Positions 41,707-55,607 of a DNA stretch of 64,000 nt are shown here, one piece after another; positions within the stretch are counted from its first letter, which is position 1, and each line of letters starts with the position of its first letter. The DNA comes from Piscinibacter aquaticus (GTDB taxonomy: Bacteria; Pseudomonadota; Gammaproteobacteria; Burkholderiales; Burkholderiaceae_C). Where the stretch lies: contig VOPW01000001.1 in assembly GCA_007994965.1 (NCBI GenBank), positions 2,914,001 through 2,978,000 on the forward strand. The letters are read 5' to 3'. Both the position numbers and the translations under genes were made by a program. Under the pieces are notes generated by a model. The model was not told the DNA's origin, did not search any database, and saw only the letters and a list, made by a program, of their open reading frames with translations.

Positions 41707-42087
41707 TCAGACCGAGAAGCTCGAACCGCAACCGCAGGTGGTGGTTGCGTTCGGGTTCTTGATCACGAACTGCGCACCCTGGAGGTCGTCCTTGTAGTCG
41801 ATCTCCGCGCCCATCAGGTACTGCAGGCTCATCGCGTCGATCAGCAGCGTGACGCCGTTCTTGGCCATCTGCGTGTCGTCGTCGTTGACGACTTCGTCGA
41901 AGGTGAAACCGTACTGGAAGCCCGAGCAACCCCCGCCCTGCACGAAGACGCGCAGCTTCAGATCAGGGTTGCCTTCCTCGTCGACCAGCTCCTTGACCTT
42001 GTTGGCCGCGCTGTCGGTGAAGACGATCGGCGCCGGCGGCTCGTCCACCGCGCTCTGGGTCTGGATGTTCTCCGCCACTGCACTCAT
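41707..42087 (-). CDS. erpA: A-type iron-sulfur carrier ErpA
   Basis: Delivers Fe-S clusters to apo-targets such as isoprenoid enzymes. The three cluster cysteines are in [12 protein letters not shown] and at the end [12 protein letters not shown]. 126 residues with the N-terminal extension ([20 protein letters not shown]) usual in Burkholderiales ErpA. The gene is intact. It lies 37 bases downstream of the bactofilin gene on the same strand, an arrangement conserved in this order. It may also supply clusters to the hydrogenase, but nothing in the sequence shows this. Confidence 0.95.
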   Translation of the reverse strand: MSAVAENIQTQSAVDEPPAPIVFTDSAANKVKELVDEEGNPDLKLRVFVQGGGCSGFQYGFTFDEVVNDDDTQMAKNGVTLLIDAMSLQYLMGAEIDYKDDLQGAQFVIKNPNATTTCGCGSSFSV

Positions 42088-42124
42088 TGCTCGCTCCTGC
42101 GGCTCCGTGCCGCGGACTCCATTT

Positions 42125-42517
42125 TCACAGATTGGCGGCGGCCAGCTTCAATGATGGTTTCTCCTCAGCCTTGAGCGGCCGAAGCTCGCCATCGATGGTG
42201 GCGCCCTGGTGCATCTCGAGCACCTCATAGCGCACGTCGCCGGTGATCTGCGCCTTGGGCTGCAGCTCCAGCAGCGCGCTGGAGTGGATCGGCCCGACCA
42301 CCGTGCCATTGACGATGACGTGGCCGGCGATCACCTTGCCGGTGACCCGGGCCTTCTCGCTGATCACGAGGATGCTGTAACCCTCGCCGGAAGCCACCAC
42401 GTCGCCGATGACTTCACCGTCGATGCGCAGACCGTCGGCAAAACGCAGTTCGCCGGTGATCTGCGTGCCTTCACCGATCAGGGTGCGGATCGGCGGCTGC
42501 TTCTGCTTCCCGAACAT
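42125..42517 (-). CDS. Bactofilin (polymer-forming cytoskeletal protein)
   Basis: Forms nucleotide-independent filaments at the membrane that help set cell shape or anchor wall enzymes. The DUF583 beta-helix core shows repeated hydrophobic-Gly turns: [19 protein letters not shown], then [20 protein letters not shown], then [16 protein letters not shown], then GATIDGEL. 130 residues. The start at 42517 ([17 protein letters not shown]) is preceded by an AGGAGGGAACAGC leader. The gene is intact and lies between the DUF6776 gene and erpA. The M23 peptidase nearby is a plausible partner, as bactofilins often recruit such enzymes. Confidence 0.92.
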   Translation of the reverse strand: MFGKQKQPPIRTLIGEGTQITGELRFADGLRIDGEVIGDVVASGEGYSILVISEKARVTGKVIAGHVIVNGTVVGPIHSSALLELQPKAQITGDVRYEVLEMHQGATIDGELRPLKAEEKPSLKLAAANL

Positions 42518-42557
42518 GCTGTTCCCTCCTGTTGTCGATGCGATGCGCAACATGCAC

Positions 42558-43272
42558 TCACATCTGGACCGAGTGCGACGCAAGAACCGCACCGCGGTTG
42601 TCGGTGACCTTCACCGTCACCGTCTTCACCTGGGCCTGTGTCGGGTGGTCGATCAGCCCCTCGACGCGCCGGTATTGTTTCACCTGCAGCGGCTGCGGCC
42701 CACCCGGGTGTGCCTGGGTCCAGGGCTTGCCGTCCAGCGTGCCGGTCAGCGTCACTTCGTAACGCCCGCTCAATTCGGCGCGCGCCTTGCCCTGGCTGCA
42801 TCAGCAGCAGCTGGTAGCGCAGCTGCCGTTCGTTGGCGGCCTCGGCCTGCAGGCCCCGGATGCTCAGGCCCGTCTCGCCCGCCGCGGCGGGCAGCAGGCG
42901 CTCGAAGAAGCCCAGGTCGTTCTTCAGCGCCCGGTTCTCGGACTCCGTCTGCTTGAGCTGCTGCGCCGGGCGTTCCTGCGCCGTGCGCTCTGCCTTCAGC
43001 AGGCTGTCGGCCGTGTTGGCGATCGACAGCGCCTTCTCCCGCTCGTCGCGCAGCTGTGACACTTCGACGCGCAGCCGCTCCAGCTCTTCCTTGGCGCGGC
43101 TGTCCAGGCCCGCCGTGCCCTTGCCGGTCTCGAAGGCCCAAAGCGCCAGCGCCGCGGAGAAGCCCAGCGCGACCGCCGCCACGGCCCAGCGCACCGGCCA
43201 CGGCAGGTGGCTGCGCACGATCATGCGCGGCGCGCTGACTGACAAACGACGTCGCAGAAGTTTCCAACGCAT
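42558..43272 (-). CDS. DUF6776-type membrane protein with coiled coil (frameshift)
   Basis: A Burkholderiales-type protein of unknown function. It has a cytoplasmic arginine-rich start (MRWKLLRRRLSVSAPRMIV), one transmembrane helix (WPVRWAVAAVALGFSAALALW) and a long coiled coil (ELERLRVEVSQLRDEREKAL to ESENRALKNDLGFFERLLP). A C-terminal beta domain ends SGRYEVTLTGTLDGKPW...QYRRVEGLI...VKVTDNRG. A frame break near 42783 separates MQPGQGAR from the (AEL)SGRYEV part. About 238 residues. It lies upstream of bactofilin, so the two may form a cell-envelope complex. This is inferred from position. Confidence 0.75.
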
Positions 43273-43312
43273 CTCGGCTGGTGTCCGCAAGTAAGCGTGG
43301 GCCGGAACGAAA

Positions 43313-43334
43313 GAGGCCGCACAGTGGCGGCCTC
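43313..43334 (-). terminator. Terminator after rplM-rpsI
   Basis: An 8-base perfect stem (GAGGCCGC / GCGGCCTC on the plus strand, loop ACAGTG). On the minus strand it is followed by TTTCGTT, 28 bases after the rpsI stop. It separates the ribosomal-protein operon from the DUF6776 gene on the same strand. Confidence 0.75.
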
Positions 43335-43361
43335 GTTCGAGGAGGGGCGCTTGAAGCGACC

Positions 43362-43754
43362 TCAGCGCTTGCTGAACTGCTTCCGGCGACGGGCGCCGTG
43401 CAGGCCGACCTTCTTGCGCTCGACTTCGCGGGCGTCGCGCGTGACGAAGCCGGCACGGCTCAGTTCGGGCTTGAGCGCCGCGTCGTAGTCGATCAGCGCG
43501 CGGGTGATGCCATGGCGAACGGCGCCGGCCTGGCCGGACTCGCCGCCACCGTGCACGTTCACCTTGACGTCGAAGGCAGCGTCGTTGGCGGTCAGCACCA
43601 GCGGCTGCTTGACGACCATGATGGAGGTCTGGCGGCCGAAATACTGCTCGACCGGGCGACCGTTGATGACGATCTGGCCCGTGCCCTTCTTGATGAAGAC
43701 ACGCGCCACCGACGACTTGCGGCGGCCGGTGCCGTAGTTCCAATTTCCGATCAT
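43362..43754 (-). CDS. rpsI: 30S ribosomal protein S9
   Basis: Small-subunit protein uS9, 130 residues. It begins [19 protein letters not shown] and ends [14 protein letters not shown], with the C-terminal Lys-Arg tail that reaches the P-site tRNA. The ATG at 43754 is preferred over the GTG at 43757 because AGGAG ends six bases before it. The gene is intact. It lies nine bases after rplM in the universally conserved rplM-rpsI operon and ends at a terminator. Confidence 0.98.
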   Translation of the reverse strand: MIGNWNYGTGRRKSSVARVFIKKGTGQIVINGRPVEQYFGRQTSIMVVKQPLVLTANDAAFDVKVNVHGGGESGQAGAVRHGITRALIDYDAALKPELSRAGFVTRDAREVERKKVGLHGARRRKQFSKR

Positions 43755-43763
43755 CACCGCTCC

Positions 43764-44192
43764 TTAGATGTCCAGCTGCTTGGGCTGCTGGGCGGTGTGC
43801 GGATGCGTGGCACCGGCATACACCTTCAGCTTCTTCACCATCGCGTAGCCGAGCGGGCCCTTGGGCAGCATGCCCTTGACCGCCTTCTCGAGCGCGCGCC
43901 CGGGGTGCTTGGCCTGCATGTCCTTGAACTTGGTGCCGTAGATGCCGCCGGGGAAGCCCGAGTGGCGGTAGTACACCTTGTCGTTGGCCTTGTTGCCGGT
44001 GACGCGGATCTTGTCGGCGTTGACGACGACGATGAAATCGCCGGTATCGACGTGAGGCGTGTAGATGGCCTTGTGCTTGCCGCGCAGGCGGAGGGCGACT
44101 TCACTGGCCACCCGTCCGAGGACCTTGTCGGTCGCGTCAATCACAAACCACTCATGCGTCACCTCGGCCGGCTTGGCGCTGAAGGTCTTCAT
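43764..44192 (-). CDS. rplM: 50S ribosomal protein L13
   Basis: Large-subunit protein uL13, 142 residues and intact. Family blocks are [60 protein letters not shown] and [17 protein letters not shown]. The ATG at 44192 is chosen over an upstream in-frame codon because it gives the standard L13 start. It is the first gene of the operon with rpsI. In E. coli this operon is autoregulated through its leader; no such element can be recognised here. Confidence 0.98.
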   Translation of the reverse strand: MKTFSAKPAEVTHEWFVIDATDKVLGRVASEVALRLRGKHKAIYTPHVDTGDFIVVVNADKIRVTGNKANDKVYYRHSGFPGGIYGTKFKDMQAKHPGRALEKAVKGMLPKGPLGYAMVKKLKVYAGATHPHTAQQPKQLDI

Positions 44193-44424
44193 GTTTCGTG
44201 GAAGTTTCGTTATCACCACCCCTGAACCGCCCGAGGCCCTGCTTCTGTGATTGGCAGACTCTCGATCGGCGTTGCCAGCCCGAAGGCCGATGTTTCCGCG
44301 GGGCGAAAAGCGGAAAAGCCCGTGAGTCTAGCAGATCCGCCCCGCTGGTAGAAGCGGTGACATTGCACGGTCGGCAGGACCCCCGACCCGTGTTGGACTG
44401 CAGTCCCTAGCGGATTCGCATAGA

Positions 44425-44440
44425 CTAGGGTTAACCCTAG
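44425..44440. promoter_or_regulatory. Perfect 16-bp palindrome before a GNAT gene
   Basis: CTAGGGTTAACCCTAG is a perfect palindrome 16 bases before the ATG at 44457. The ribosome site AGGAGG (44445-44450) lies between. It is A+T-richer than its surroundings and sits where a repressor would block transcription or where a promoter -10 would overlap. It lies in the 264-base divergent gap between rplM and the GNAT gene, which otherwise holds the two promoters. The binding protein is unknown. Confidence 0.6.
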
Positions 44441-44456
44441 ACCCAGGAGGTCTTGC

Positions 44457-45164
44457 ATGACCGAATCCGACAAGCCCGCCACCAGCGCGACATCGGCTTC
44501 CCAGCCCGAGGCCGAAGCGTCGTCACGCTGGTCCTGGGTGCCGATCCGCTCCCTGGGCCCGCGGCATCGCGACCGCATCGCGGCCCATCTGCTCAGCCTG
44601 GAAGAGACGGATCGCTACCTGCGCTTCGGCTATCCAGCCACCGACGCGCAGATCTCCCGGTACGTCGACACCCTGGATTTCGACCAGGACGAGGTGTTCG
44701 GCATCTTCAATCGCCGGCTGGAGCTGATCGCGATGGCGCACCTCGCCCACCCGAGCACGCCGGCTGAAGGCGCGCGCGGCACGATGGCCGAGTTCGGCGT
44801 CTCGGTGATGCGCAAGGCACGCGGCCGCGGCTTCGGGGCCCGATTGTTCGAGCACTCGGTTCTGCATGCGCGCAACCGAGGCGTGCAGACGCTGTTCATC
44901 CACGCGCTGAGCGAAAACACGGCGATGCTGAAGATCGCGCGCAACGCCGGCGCGACGGTCGAGCGCGACGGCTCGGAATCCGACGCCCGGCTGCGCCTTC
45001 CGCCCGACACCTTCGTGTCGCACGTGGAGGAGATGATGGGTGAACAGGCGGCGGAGTTCGACTACCAGCTGAAGCGCCACGCCAGCCACGTCCAGCAGAT
45101 TCTCGACGCGATCTCGGAAGTCAAGGCTCACATTTCCAAGTCGCATCACATCGCCGGCGAGTGA
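44457..45164 (+). CDS. GNAT-family N-acetyltransferase
   Basis: Acetyl-CoA-dependent acyltransferase with the GNAT fold. The conserved segment is FGVSVMRKARGRGFGARLFEHS, with an R-x-R-G-x-G pyrophosphate loop, then TLFIHALSENTAMLKIARNAG, the usual beta5-alpha4 region. A low-complexity Ala/Ser N-terminus (residues 1-25) and a C-terminal helical tail (about 180-235) flank the domain. Intact with 235 residues. The substrate is unknown. The palindromic site just upstream suggests it is specifically regulated. Confidence 0.87.
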   Translation: MTESDKPATSATSASQPEAEASSRWSWVPIRSLGPRHRDRIAAHLLSLEETDRYLRFGYPATDAQISRYVDTLDFDQDEVFGIFNRRLELIAMAHLAHPSTPAEGARGTMAEFGVSVMRKARGRGFGARLFEHSVLHARNRGVQTLFIHALSENTAMLKIARNAGATVERDGSESDARLRLPPDTFVSHVEEMMGEQAAEFDYQLKRHASHVQQILDAISEVKAHISKSHHIAGE

Positions 45165-45302
45165 GCGTCGATGGTGACCCGCACTCAAGGTGCGGGGCCC
45201 CGGGCTCGGGGATGATGGGGATCGGTCGGCAACCGTAACATCCGGTACATTGACGTTCCGCGATTGACCTGCCCTGTCGGGTGCGTGGACACGAACCCGG
45301 AC

Positions 45303-46089
45303 ATGGACATGCCGAACCCGATCCTCCTCGCCGTGATCGCTGCCCTCGCGGGCATCGCGGTGGCGTCCGCAGGCTGGATCTGGTGGTTGCGCCGCCCGGC
45401 CAAGCCGGTGCCGCTGCCGACCGAATGGGCGCTCACCGCCCGCCCTGTCTTCTCCACCGACGAACGACGCGTCTACCGCCTGTTGCGCGAAGCGCTGCCG
45501 CACCACATCGTGCTGTCGAAGCTGCCGCTGGTGCGCTTCAGCCAGCCAGTCGACCCGGCGCGCGTGCGCTTCTGGTACGACCTGCTCGGCTCCATCCACG
45601 TGACCTTCGCGGTGTGCAGCGCCAACGGTCGCGTGCTCGCCGCGATCGACCTCGACACCGACCGCGGCAACTCGCGCCGCGTGCTGCAGATCAAGCAGGC
45701 CGTGCTCGGCGCCTGCCGGGTGCGCTACCTGCGCTGCCCGGTGGAGAACCTGCCTTCGGTGGCCGAACTCCAGCTGCTGGTGCCGCAGGCCGGTGCGAAC
45801 GCGCGCGGGCCGCAGGCCGCCACCGCGCCAGCACACACGCTGCACCAGGGCGCGCGACACGCTGGCCAGCACGGTGGCGACGCGCCGCGCCGAACGCACC
45901 GCGCTCTGGCAGGACTCATCGCTTTTCCAGGATTCCTTCTTCGCGCCGGACACCCGCAGCGATGGCTCCGGCCAGAGCGAGTTCGGTAGCCTCGGGCCCG
46001 CCAGCGGCTCGCGCAGCCGGCCGTCGCCGCTGGATGGCGACGACGTCGGCGGCGTGGTGGTCGACAGCCCGCGGTTCTCGTCGCGCTGA
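45303..46089 (+). CDS. DUF2726-domain membrane-anchored protein (one frameshift)
   Basis: Starts MDMPNPILLAVIAALAGIAVA, a single N-terminal membrane helix (residues 5-27). A DUF2726 domain follows: FSTDERRVYRLLREALPHHI, VLSKLPLVRFSQP, RVRFWYDLLGSIHVTFAVC and VLAAIDLDT, a nuclease-like fold related to very-short-patch and topoisomerase-associated domains. One extra base near 45810 breaks the frame after VPQAGANARG. The other frame continues as an Arg/Ala-rich part, DTLASTVATRRAERTALWQD, and ends DVGGVVVDSPRFSSR. About 261 residues. The function is unknown. Confidence 0.78.
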
Positions 46090-46122
46090 GCCCGTGCCGA
46101 AGGGCACGCGTAGGATGCGGGC

Positions 46123-47172
46123 ATGACCCCGCCTCCTGCCGTTGCCGACACACCCTACGCGAATCTCACGCCCGAGCTCGTGCTCGACGCGCTCGACGCG
46201 GTCGGCCTGCGCGGCGACGGGCGATTGATCCAGCTGAACTCCTACGAGAACCGCGTCTTCCAGGTCTTCCTCGAAGACGGTCGCGTGGTGGTGGCGAAGT
46301 TCTACCGGCCGGGGCGCTGGAGCGATGCGCAGATCCTCGAGGAGCATGCCTTCGCCGCCGAGCTCGAAGCCCGGGAAGTGCCTCTGGCTGCGCCGTGGCC
46401 GCTGACGATCGATGCGCGCTCCATGCATGCCGAACGGCTGAGCATCACCGGCCCTACGCTGGCGTCGTTCGAAACCGCCGACGGCCCCTATCGCTTCGCC
46501 GTGACGGAGCGCAAGGCCGGCCGCGCGCCAGAGGTCGAAGACCCGTCGGTGCTGGAGTGGATCGGCCGCTTCATCGGCCGCATCCACGCGGTGGGCGCTG
46601 CCGGGCGCTTCGAGCATCGGCTGACGCTGAGCCCGGTCAGCCTCGGCCATGAGCCGCGCGACTGGCTGCTGGCGCAAGACGTGATTCCTCCCGATGCCCT
46701 GCCCGCCCGGCGCGGCATGGTCGACGCCGCGCTGGAGCGTGTCGATGCCGCCTTCGACGCCGCGGCACCCGTGAAGACGCTGCGCCTGCACGGCGACTGC
46801 CACCTCGGCAACATCCTCTGGACCGCCGCTGGCCCGCACTTCGTCGACCTCGACGACGCGCTGACCGGCCCGGCGGTGCAGGACCTGTGGATGTTGCTCT
46901 CCGGACCACGCGCCGAGCGCCAGAAGCAGCTCGGTGCGGTGCTCGACGGCTACGAGCAGTTCATGGACTTCGATCGCCGCGAGCTGGCGCTGATCGAGCC
47001 GCTGCGCACGCTGCGCATCGTCCACCACAGCGCCTGGATCGCGCGGCGATGGAAGGATCCGGCCTTCCCGATCGCCTTCCCGTGGTTCGAGAGCCCGGCC
47101 TACTGGACCGAGCAGGCCACACGTCTGCGCGACCAGCTCGAGGCGATGGACGAGACGCCGCTGATTGCCTGA
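46123..47172 (+). CDS. srkA: Stress response kinase A (SrkA/YihE-type)
   Basis: Ser/Thr protein kinase with the aminoglycoside-phosphotransferase-like fold. In E. coli it counters stress-induced death. Motifs are NSYENRVFQVFLEDGRVVVAK-type P-loop with the ATP-binding Lys in VVAKFYRPGRW, catalytic HGDCHLGNILW, and the metal-binding Asp in FVDLDDALTGPAVQDLW. The gene is intact with 349 residues, normal length. Its stop (47170-47172) directly abuts the convergent htpG stop at 47173, with no room for a terminator. Confidence 0.94.
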   Translation: MTPPPAVADTPYANLTPELVLDALDAVGLRGDGRLIQLNSYENRVFQVFLEDGRVVVAKFYRPGRWSDAQILEEHAFAAELEAREVPLAAPWPLTIDARSMHAERLSITGPTLASFETADGPYRFAVTERKAGRAPEVEDPSVLEWIGRFIGRIHAVGAAGRFEHRLTLSPVSLGHEPRDWLLAQDVIPPDALPARRGMVDAALERVDAAFDAAAPVKTLRLHGDCHLGNILWTAAGPHFVDLDDALTGPAVQDLWMLLSGPRAERQKQLGAVLDGYEQFMDFDRRELALIEPLRTLRIVHHSAWIARRWKDPAFPIAFPWFESPAYWTEQATRLRDQLEAMDETPLIA

Positions 47173-49051
47173 TCAGCCCACCAGCAGCGCATTGACGCGC
47201 TTCACGTAGGCACCCGGATCCTCCAGCGTGCCGCCTTCGGCGAGCAGTGCCTGGTCGAAGAGGATGTGCGCCGGTCGTCGAAATGCGAGCTGGCGTCGAG
47301 CCGCTTCACCAGCGCATGCTCGGCATTCACCTCGAGGATGGGCTTGGCCTTCGGTGCGTCCTGTCCCGCCTGCTTGAGCATGCGTGCGAGGTGGCCGCTG
47401 ATGTCGCCCTCGTCGACCACCAGGCAGGCCGGTGAATCCACGAGGCGCGTGGTCACACGCACATCCTTCGCGCGGTCCTTCAGCGCTTCCTTCAGCCGCT
47501 CGAGGATGGGCTTGAAGGCCTCGGCGGCCTGCTCGACCTGCTTCTTCTCTTCCTCGTCCTGCAGCTTGCCGAGATCGACCGCGCCCTTGGCCACGCTCTG
47601 TAGCGGCTTGCCGTCGAACTCGAACAGGTGCGCGAGCATCCACTCGTCGACGCGGTCGACCAGCAGCAGCACCTCGATGCCCTTCTTGCGGAAGATCTCC
47701 AGCTGCGGGCTGCTTTTGGCGGCGGCCAGCGTGTCGGCGGTGATGTAGTAGATCGCCTCCTGGCCTTCCTTCATGCGGCCGACATAGTCCTTCAGCGAGA
47801 CGCCTTCGTCGGCCGTCGTCGAGGCAAAGCGCAGCAGCTTGGCCAGCCGCTCCTGGTTGGCGTGGTCCTCGCCGACGCCTTCCTTGAGCACGGGCCGAAG
47901 TCCTTCCAGAACTTCGCATACTTCTCGCGCTCGGCGGCGTCCTCGCTGTCGGCCAGCGACTCCAGCATCGACAGCACCCGCTTGGTCGAACCCTCGCGGA
48001 TCGCCTTCACGTCGCGGCTTTCCTGCAGCAGCTCGCGGCTGACGTTCAGCGGCAGGTCGGCCGAGTCGATCACGCCCTTGACGAAGCGCAGGTAGACCGG
48101 CATCAGCGCCTCGGCGTCGTCCATGATGAAGACGCGCTTGACATACAGCTTCACGCCGCCGCGCTTGTCGCGGTTCCACAGGTCGAACGGCGCCTTGGCC
48201 GGGATGTACAGCAGCTGCGTGTACTCGCTGCGGCCCTCCACGCGGTTGTGCGTGTAGGCCAGCGGCGCCTCGGTGTCGTAACTGATCTGCTTGTAGAACT
48301 CGGCGTACTGCTCGGCCGTGACCTCGCTCTTGTTGCGCGTCCACAGCGCCGCGGCCTTGTTGACCGGCGCCCATTCGTCGCTGAGCTTCTGCTTCCCGGC
48401 CTCGGCATCCCACTCCTCCTTGCGCATGAGGATGGGCAGCGAAATGTGGTCGGAGTAGCGGCTGATGATCGAGCGCAGCTTCCAGCCGGAGAGGAATTCC
48501 TCCTCGCCCTCGCGCAGGTGCAGGATCACGCTGGTGCCGCGCTCGGGCCGGGAGATGGTCTCGACCTCGAAATCACCGGTGCCTTCGCTGCTCCAGCGCA
48601 CGCCCTCTTCCGGTTTCAGGCCGGCGCGGCGCGACTCGACGGTGATGCGGTCGGCCACGATGAAGCCGCTGTAGAAGCCCACGCCGAACTGGCCGATCAG
48701 TTGGGCGTCCTTCTTCTTGTCGCCTTCGAGGGCGGCCATGAACTCGCGCGTGCCGCTCTTGGCGATGGTGCCGAGGTTGGCCACCGCCTCCGGCTCCGAC
48801 AGGCCGATGCCGTTGTCGGTGATGGTGATCGTCTTCGCGTCGGCATCGAAGGCGACGCGCACCTCGAGGTTGGGCGCGTCCTCGAACAGCTCCGGCCGAT
48901 CCAGCGCCTCGAAACGCAGCTTGTCGCAGGCATCTGACGCGTTGGAGACCAGCTCGCGCAGGAAGATCTCCTTGTTGGAATACAGCGAATGGGTGACGAG
49001 GTGCAGGATCTGCTTGACCTCGGCCTGGAAGGAAAGCGTCTGTTTGCTCAT
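47173..49051 (-). CDS. htpG: Molecular chaperone HtpG (bacterial Hsp90), two frameshifts
   Basis: ATP-driven chaperone. The GHKL ATPase domain has [20 protein letters not shown], the [14 protein letters not shown] loop and [11 protein letters not shown]. The middle domain has [20 protein letters not shown] and [18 protein letters not shown]. The C-terminal dimerisation domain ends [19 protein letters not shown]. One base is missing near 47893 (joining KFWKDFG to [18 protein letters not shown]) and one change lies near 47277. About 626 residues, matching the E. coli protein. An Hsp90 gene is unlikely to be a pseudogene with otherwise perfect domains, so this is good evidence that the frameshifts are sequence errors. 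Confidence 0.96.
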
Positions 49052-49155
49052 GGTCTTGGAAAGAGTGCGAAGCCCGCCGGTCCACCCGCCGGCGCGTGGA
49101 TGATGGGGGCTTCGCGCCAGCTTTCAAGACCCGCCCTGCCGGGCGGCGCGCGGGC

Positions 49156-52757
<3,602 letters not shown>

Positions 52758-52812
52758 GCTCGTCTCCTCCCCGGCCCGTCCGGTGCTTGGGAGGCGAATG
52801 CTATGGAGTCAA

Positions 52813-52905
52813 ACTACATTCATTCACCCGGGCTAACCCTCGCTGCTTCGCTCGCTATTCCCGGAAATTGATGTAGTCCACTGTAGTTAAAGTAATTCGA
52901 CTACA
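52813..52905. promoter_or_regulatory. TGTAGT hexamer array between pullulanase and amylase genes
   Basis: The 181-base divergent gap holds four copies of TGTAGT or its complement ACTACA: 52813-52818 (minus), 52872-52877 and 52882-52887 (plus, ten bases apart, one helical turn), and 52900-52905 (minus). The second and fourth form an inverted repeat. This is a plausible operator set for a common starch or maltodextrin regulator. No regulator gene lies next to it. Confidence 0.5.
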
Positions 52906-52938
52906 CGAATGATCGCGACCTCGCTACAGTCACGCGCC

Positions 52939-54576
<1,638 letters not shown>

Positions 54577-54580
54577 ACGC

Positions 54581-55002
54581 TCACACCAGCCCCAGGGCGT
54601 GGTGCCAGAGCAGGTCGCCGAGGTAGCGGCCGGGCAGCAGCGTGAATGCCCCGGCGCCGAGGCAGGCGCCGAGATAGACCCGCTGCATGCCCTTGCGATG
54701 CGCCTCGACCCGCGCCGGGCGATGGCAACGATGGCGCCGGTCACACCGACCAGCGTGACGATCGCGAGCGCATGGATCGGCGAGAAGCCCATCCACTGGA
54801 ACGTGCCGGTGCTGCGGATGAAGAAGGCCGAGACCGCAGTGCCGATCATCACCGTCACCCAGGCATAGCCGAGGCCGCGGTGGCCGCGCGAGCCCTTGCG
54901 GGCCCACAGCGCCGCGGGGCCCAGCAGCACGGCGGCGCTGGCGAAAGCGAGATGGACGATGACGGCGGGCGGCAAGCTGGCGAGGCTGGCGTCGTGGACC
55001 AT
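54581..55002 (-). CDS. DUF2306-type small membrane protein (one frameshift)
   Basis: About 140 residues with four predicted transmembrane helices: AVIVHLAFASAAVLLGPAAL, GYAWVTVMIGTAVSAFFIRS, MGFSPIHALAIVTLVGVTGA, then after a break near 54718 YLGACLGAGAFTLLPGRYLG. The loop KGSRGHRGLGYAWV and the histidines near helix ends (HLAF, HRGLGY, HALAI, HHALGLV) match the DUF2306 pattern, a family of unknown role that may bind haem. Start is ATG at 55002 (MVHDASLASLPP). It ends four bases after the convergent amylase stop. I see no functional link with its neighbours. Confidence 0.72.
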
Positions 55003-55267
55003 GGCGATCTCCCGATGGAAGTGATGCGATGGCCGCGATGGTGTCGGCGTGCGCCCGACACCTGAACCGTCGTGCGACGAAACGAGCCGCGCCGGCGCGA
55101 AGCGCATTCGCGGCGGCGGGAACGGCGAGCCCTTGAACCGCTTCCACCGCTCCGGCCTGCCGTTACAAAGATGTCCGCCTGAGTCGCTCGACCTCTGCCG
55201 CGCCGCCACGCGGTCGATCGGCGAGCGGGCCAGCATGCGCTCCTCCTCAACTCTCCGGAGCGGCTCG

Positions 55268-55582
55268 ATGAGCAGTACCCGTCGCAGTTTCGTGATGCAG
55301 GTGATCGGGGTCGGCGCCACGCTCGCTGCCGTGCAGCGCACGGCGCAGGCGGCCCCCAAGGTCGACGAAGCGGACCCGCAGGCCAAGGCCCTGGGCTACC
55401 GCAACGACACCACCAAGGTCGACGCCAAGCAGTTTCCCAAGCATGCCGATGCGCAGAAGTGCGCCACCTGCCAGCTCTACCAGGGCAAGGCCGGCGATGC
55501 GGCAGGCGGCTGCCCGATCTTCGCCGGCAAGGAAGTCTCGGCCAACGGCTGGTGCAATTCCTGGGTGAAGAAGGCCGGCTGA
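55268..55582 (+). CDS. High-potential iron-sulfur protein (HiPIP)
   Basis: Periplasmic one-electron carrier with a [4Fe-4S]3+/2+ cluster. The Tat signal is MSSTRRSFVMQVIGVGATLA. The mature protein has the four ligands in CATCQLYQG, GGCPIFAG and NGWCNSWVKK, spaced C-x2-C-x14-C-x13-C as in HiPIPs, plus YRNDTTKVD near the start. 104 residues, intact, single gene. In purple and related betaproteobacteria HiPIP carries electrons from the bc1 complex to a photosynthetic reaction centre or a terminal oxidase. No photosynthesis gene is in this window. Confidence 0.94.
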   Translation: MSSTRRSFVMQVIGVGATLAAVQRTAQAAPKVDEADPQAKALGYRNDTTKVDAKQFPKHADAQKCATCQLYQGKAGDAAGGCPIFAGKEVSANGWCNSWVKKAG

Positions 55583-55607
55583 GCATCGACCTTCGGCGGC
55601 GCGGTGC

